Shown here: one piece after another, positions 14,276 through 15,137 of the stretch | Position numbering within the stretch: position 1 is the first letter of the stretch | Layout: the number at the start of each line of letters is the position of its first letter | NCBI GenBank assembly: GCA_038214135.1 | Contig: JBBQSD010000145.1 | Span: 1 to 15,137, forward strand | Length of the DNA: 15,137 nucleotides | Source of the DNA: JANLSE01 sp038214135 | GTDB taxonomy: Bacteria > Chloroflexota > Chloroflexia > Chloroflexales > Roseiflexaceae | Reading direction: 5' to 3' | Program-made: the position numbers and the translations under genes | The notes under the pieces: generated by a model | Database searches by the model: none | Told to the model about the DNA's origin: nothing | The model's input: only the letters and a program-made list of their open reading frames with translations

Positions 14276-14497
14276 ATGTCAAAGACACCCCTCAACTTTG
14301 AGCGTATGGATCGGACGATTGGTGGCATCACGACCTTCGATGCACTCGAGGCCGAGACCCGCGAGTTCTGGCGCAGCCGCACGCCCGAGGAGCGCCTCCA
14401 GACTCTTGAGTGGCTACGACAAGGAGCGTATGCAGGCTATGATGCTACCACACGACTTCAAAGAGTTCTTACAATCGTTGAACGACCATGGCGTTGA
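14276..14497 (+). CDS. Small protein of the nucleotidyltransferase module
   Basis: This 73-residue cytoplasmic protein starts at an ATG with GGAGG 9 nt upstream. The sequence MDRTIGGITTFDALEAETREFWRSRTPEERLQ... followed by LEWLRQGAYAGYDATTRLQRVLTIVERPWR matches, from memory, a type of short protein often encoded directly upstream of nucleotidyltransferases in Chloroflexi and Cyanobacteria. Its pattern is 'xxxWxxxTPEERLxxxExLRxxxYGxxxxxRLQRVxxxV'. It is probably helical, with no membrane segment. Its 3' 68 nt overlap the start of the nucleotidyltransferase gene in another frame, so the two are almost certainly translated from one mRNA. A partner or antitoxin-like role is an inference from gene order only. 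Confidence 0.75.
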   Translation: MSKTPLNFERMDRTIGGITTFDALEAETREFWRSRTPEERLQTLEWLRQGAYAGYDATTRLQRVLTIVERPWR

Positions 14498-14879
14498 GTA
14501 TCTGCTGATTGGCGGATATGCGGTCGCGTATCACGGCTATGTTCGCAACACAGCCGATATTGATGTCTGGATTGCCGGAAGCGCCAACAATGTGAGCGCG
14601 GTCATTACAGCGCTCCACGCCTTTGGGTTCCCAGCGGATGCCATGACGGCACAGGCGCTCAGCGATCCGCGCAATATCATCCGCATGGGTATCGCACCAC
14701 TGCGGATTGAAGTGTTCACGGCTATTCCCGGAGTTGATTTTCAAACGTGCTATCCGCAGCGGGTTGAGGCCACGATCGATGGCATACGCGTGCCGATTAT
14801 TGATCTGGCGAACCTCAAAGTGAATAAGGCAGCCAGCGGGCGTCAAAAAGATCTCGCGGATCTGCACAATCTCCCGTAG
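14430..14879 (+). CDS. Minimal nucleotidyltransferase (MNT/AbiEii-like family)
   Basis: This is a 149-residue DNA-polymerase-beta-fold nucleotidyltransferase, predicted to transfer a nucleotide to a protein or RNA target. The motif VEYLLIGGYAVAYHGYVRNTADIDVWI holds the helix-turn GG (28-29) and the metal-binding DxD pair Asp43/Asp45. The later strand usually giving the third acidic residue reads PLRIEVFTAIPGVDF, with Glu94 where Asp is more common. The tail VPIIDLANLKVNKAASGRQKDLADLHNL is the standard end of this family (...NKxAxGRxKDLAD). The start is uncertain: ATG 14430 has AAGGAG only 3 nt upstream, while ATG 14439 or 14442 have it at 12 or more nt. Upstream frame extension to 14298 lies inside the small gene and is not credible. 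It pairs with the overlapping small ORF, as in toxin-antitoxin-like modules. Confidence 0.85.
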   Translation: MQAMMLPHDFKEFLQSLNDHGVEYLLIGGYAVAYHGYVRNTADIDVWIAGSANNVSAVITALHAFGFPADAMTAQALSDPRNIIRMGIAPLRIEVFTAIPGVDFQTCYPQRVEATIDGIRVPIIDLANLKVNKAASGRQKDLADLHNLP

Positions 14880-15006
14880 GCGACCCATCGCCACGAGCTG
14901 TGCGGCCTCAGCGCATCCAGCGAGTTTCAGTTGCCGAGGCTGAGGTGCAAAAAACACTTCCCTTTCTGCACTTTTCCAGCTCATGGATCAGCCGAACACC
15001 TGTTGA

Positions 15007-15137
15007 TCGCACTCTGATGCGTTCTATGGCGGGTTGGTGCGTGATAGTGCCCGTTATTATGATCCTGGCCTCGGGCGGTTCATCTCGGCGGATAGTATCG
15101 TACCAGGTGCAGGCGCGCTGACGGTTGCGCGAATGAT
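15007..15137 (+). pseudogene. Second RHS-core fragment (frameshifted, cut by right edge)
   Basis: The frame gives GLVRDSARYYDPGLGRFISADSIVPGAGALTVAR..., a clear RHS repeat-associated core. It is preceded in frame by TGA at 15004-15006 and lacks the FTGQ lead-in, so the 5' part is missing. Near 15126-15131 the DNA reads GCGCGAATGAT where the first copy (12335-12345) has GCACCGAATGAT; one base is missing, which shifts the frame out of the expected APND motif. It lies in the same orientation as the first core, about 2.8 kb downstream, and continues past the right edge. Both the truncation and the shift indicate a remnant unless the missing base is a sequence error. Confidence 0.7.

Noticed and set aside
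14906..14975. Terminator after the nucleotidyltransferase gene
   Set aside because: CCTCAGC/GCTGAGG can pair across 26 nt and GTGCA/TGCAC across 17 nt, but loops are long and no proper T run follows the first hairpin; too weak to call.

Overview
The window looks like chromosomal DNA from a filamentous or gliding member of the Chloroflexota (class Chloroflexia, roughly Chloroflexales/Herpetosiphon-like). This is inferred from the style of several proteins: a VanW protein carrying the 'YFPETGH...FGxPxxE...QYFxRARFE' module, MurE with GTDGKTTT and THEHLD, an overlapping small-ORF/nucleotidyltransferase pair, and RHS cores of the 'FTGQYLDDTGLLFYNARYYD' type. No rRNA or tRNA gene and no CRISPR array was seen, so the placement rests on protein resemblance recalled from memory only.

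Layout, left to right. (1) 1-59 holds the first codons of a minus-strand exported protein that runs off the left edge, followed by about 465 bp without a credible gene. (2) 4357-526, minus strand, is a three-gene unit: GT2 rhamnosyltransferase-like glycosyltransferase, polyprenyl-phosphate sugar-1-phosphate transferase (WcaJ/WbaP type), then gatA. The first gene begins almost directly at an extended -10, so its mRNA is probably near-leaderless. (3) A divergent promoter region leads to a plus-strand VanW-family exported protein (4528-5931) with a twin-arginine-like signal. (4) 5935-6234 is a nested inverted-repeat element (MITE/REP-like) filling the convergent gap. (5) 7886-6232, minus strand, is an OmpR-type response regulator with no kinase beside it, translationally coupled (ATGA) to an APH-fold phosphotransferase. 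(6) 8147-9688, plus strand, is murE, whose probable -10 lies in a 16-bp perfect palindrome. Its 3' end overlaps the 3' end of the next, convergent gene by 17 bp. (7) 11796-9672, minus strand, is argD followed by a secreted SH3-domain protein. (8) From about 11873 to the right edge is an accessory, partly decayed region: a DUF11-like fragment, an RHS-core tip with two in-frame TAA stops joined to a Tse2-like ADP-ribosyltransferase toxin domain, an overlapping helical candidate immunity gene, gene debris, a small-ORF/nucleotidyltransferase pair resembling a toxin-antitoxin or MNT-type module, and a second frameshifted RHS-core fragment.

Functional themes. The left and middle parts are cell-envelope housekeeping: surface glycan priming and rhamnosyl transfer, VanW, MurE, SH3 protein, plus GatCAB amidotransferase and arginine/ornithine synthesis. 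The right part is a conflict-gene region. Its most interesting unit is the RHS tip / Tse2-like toxin / overlapping immunity-candidate cassette, which looks like a displaced, promoterless RHS tip that could be reactivated by recombination with an intact RHS gene.
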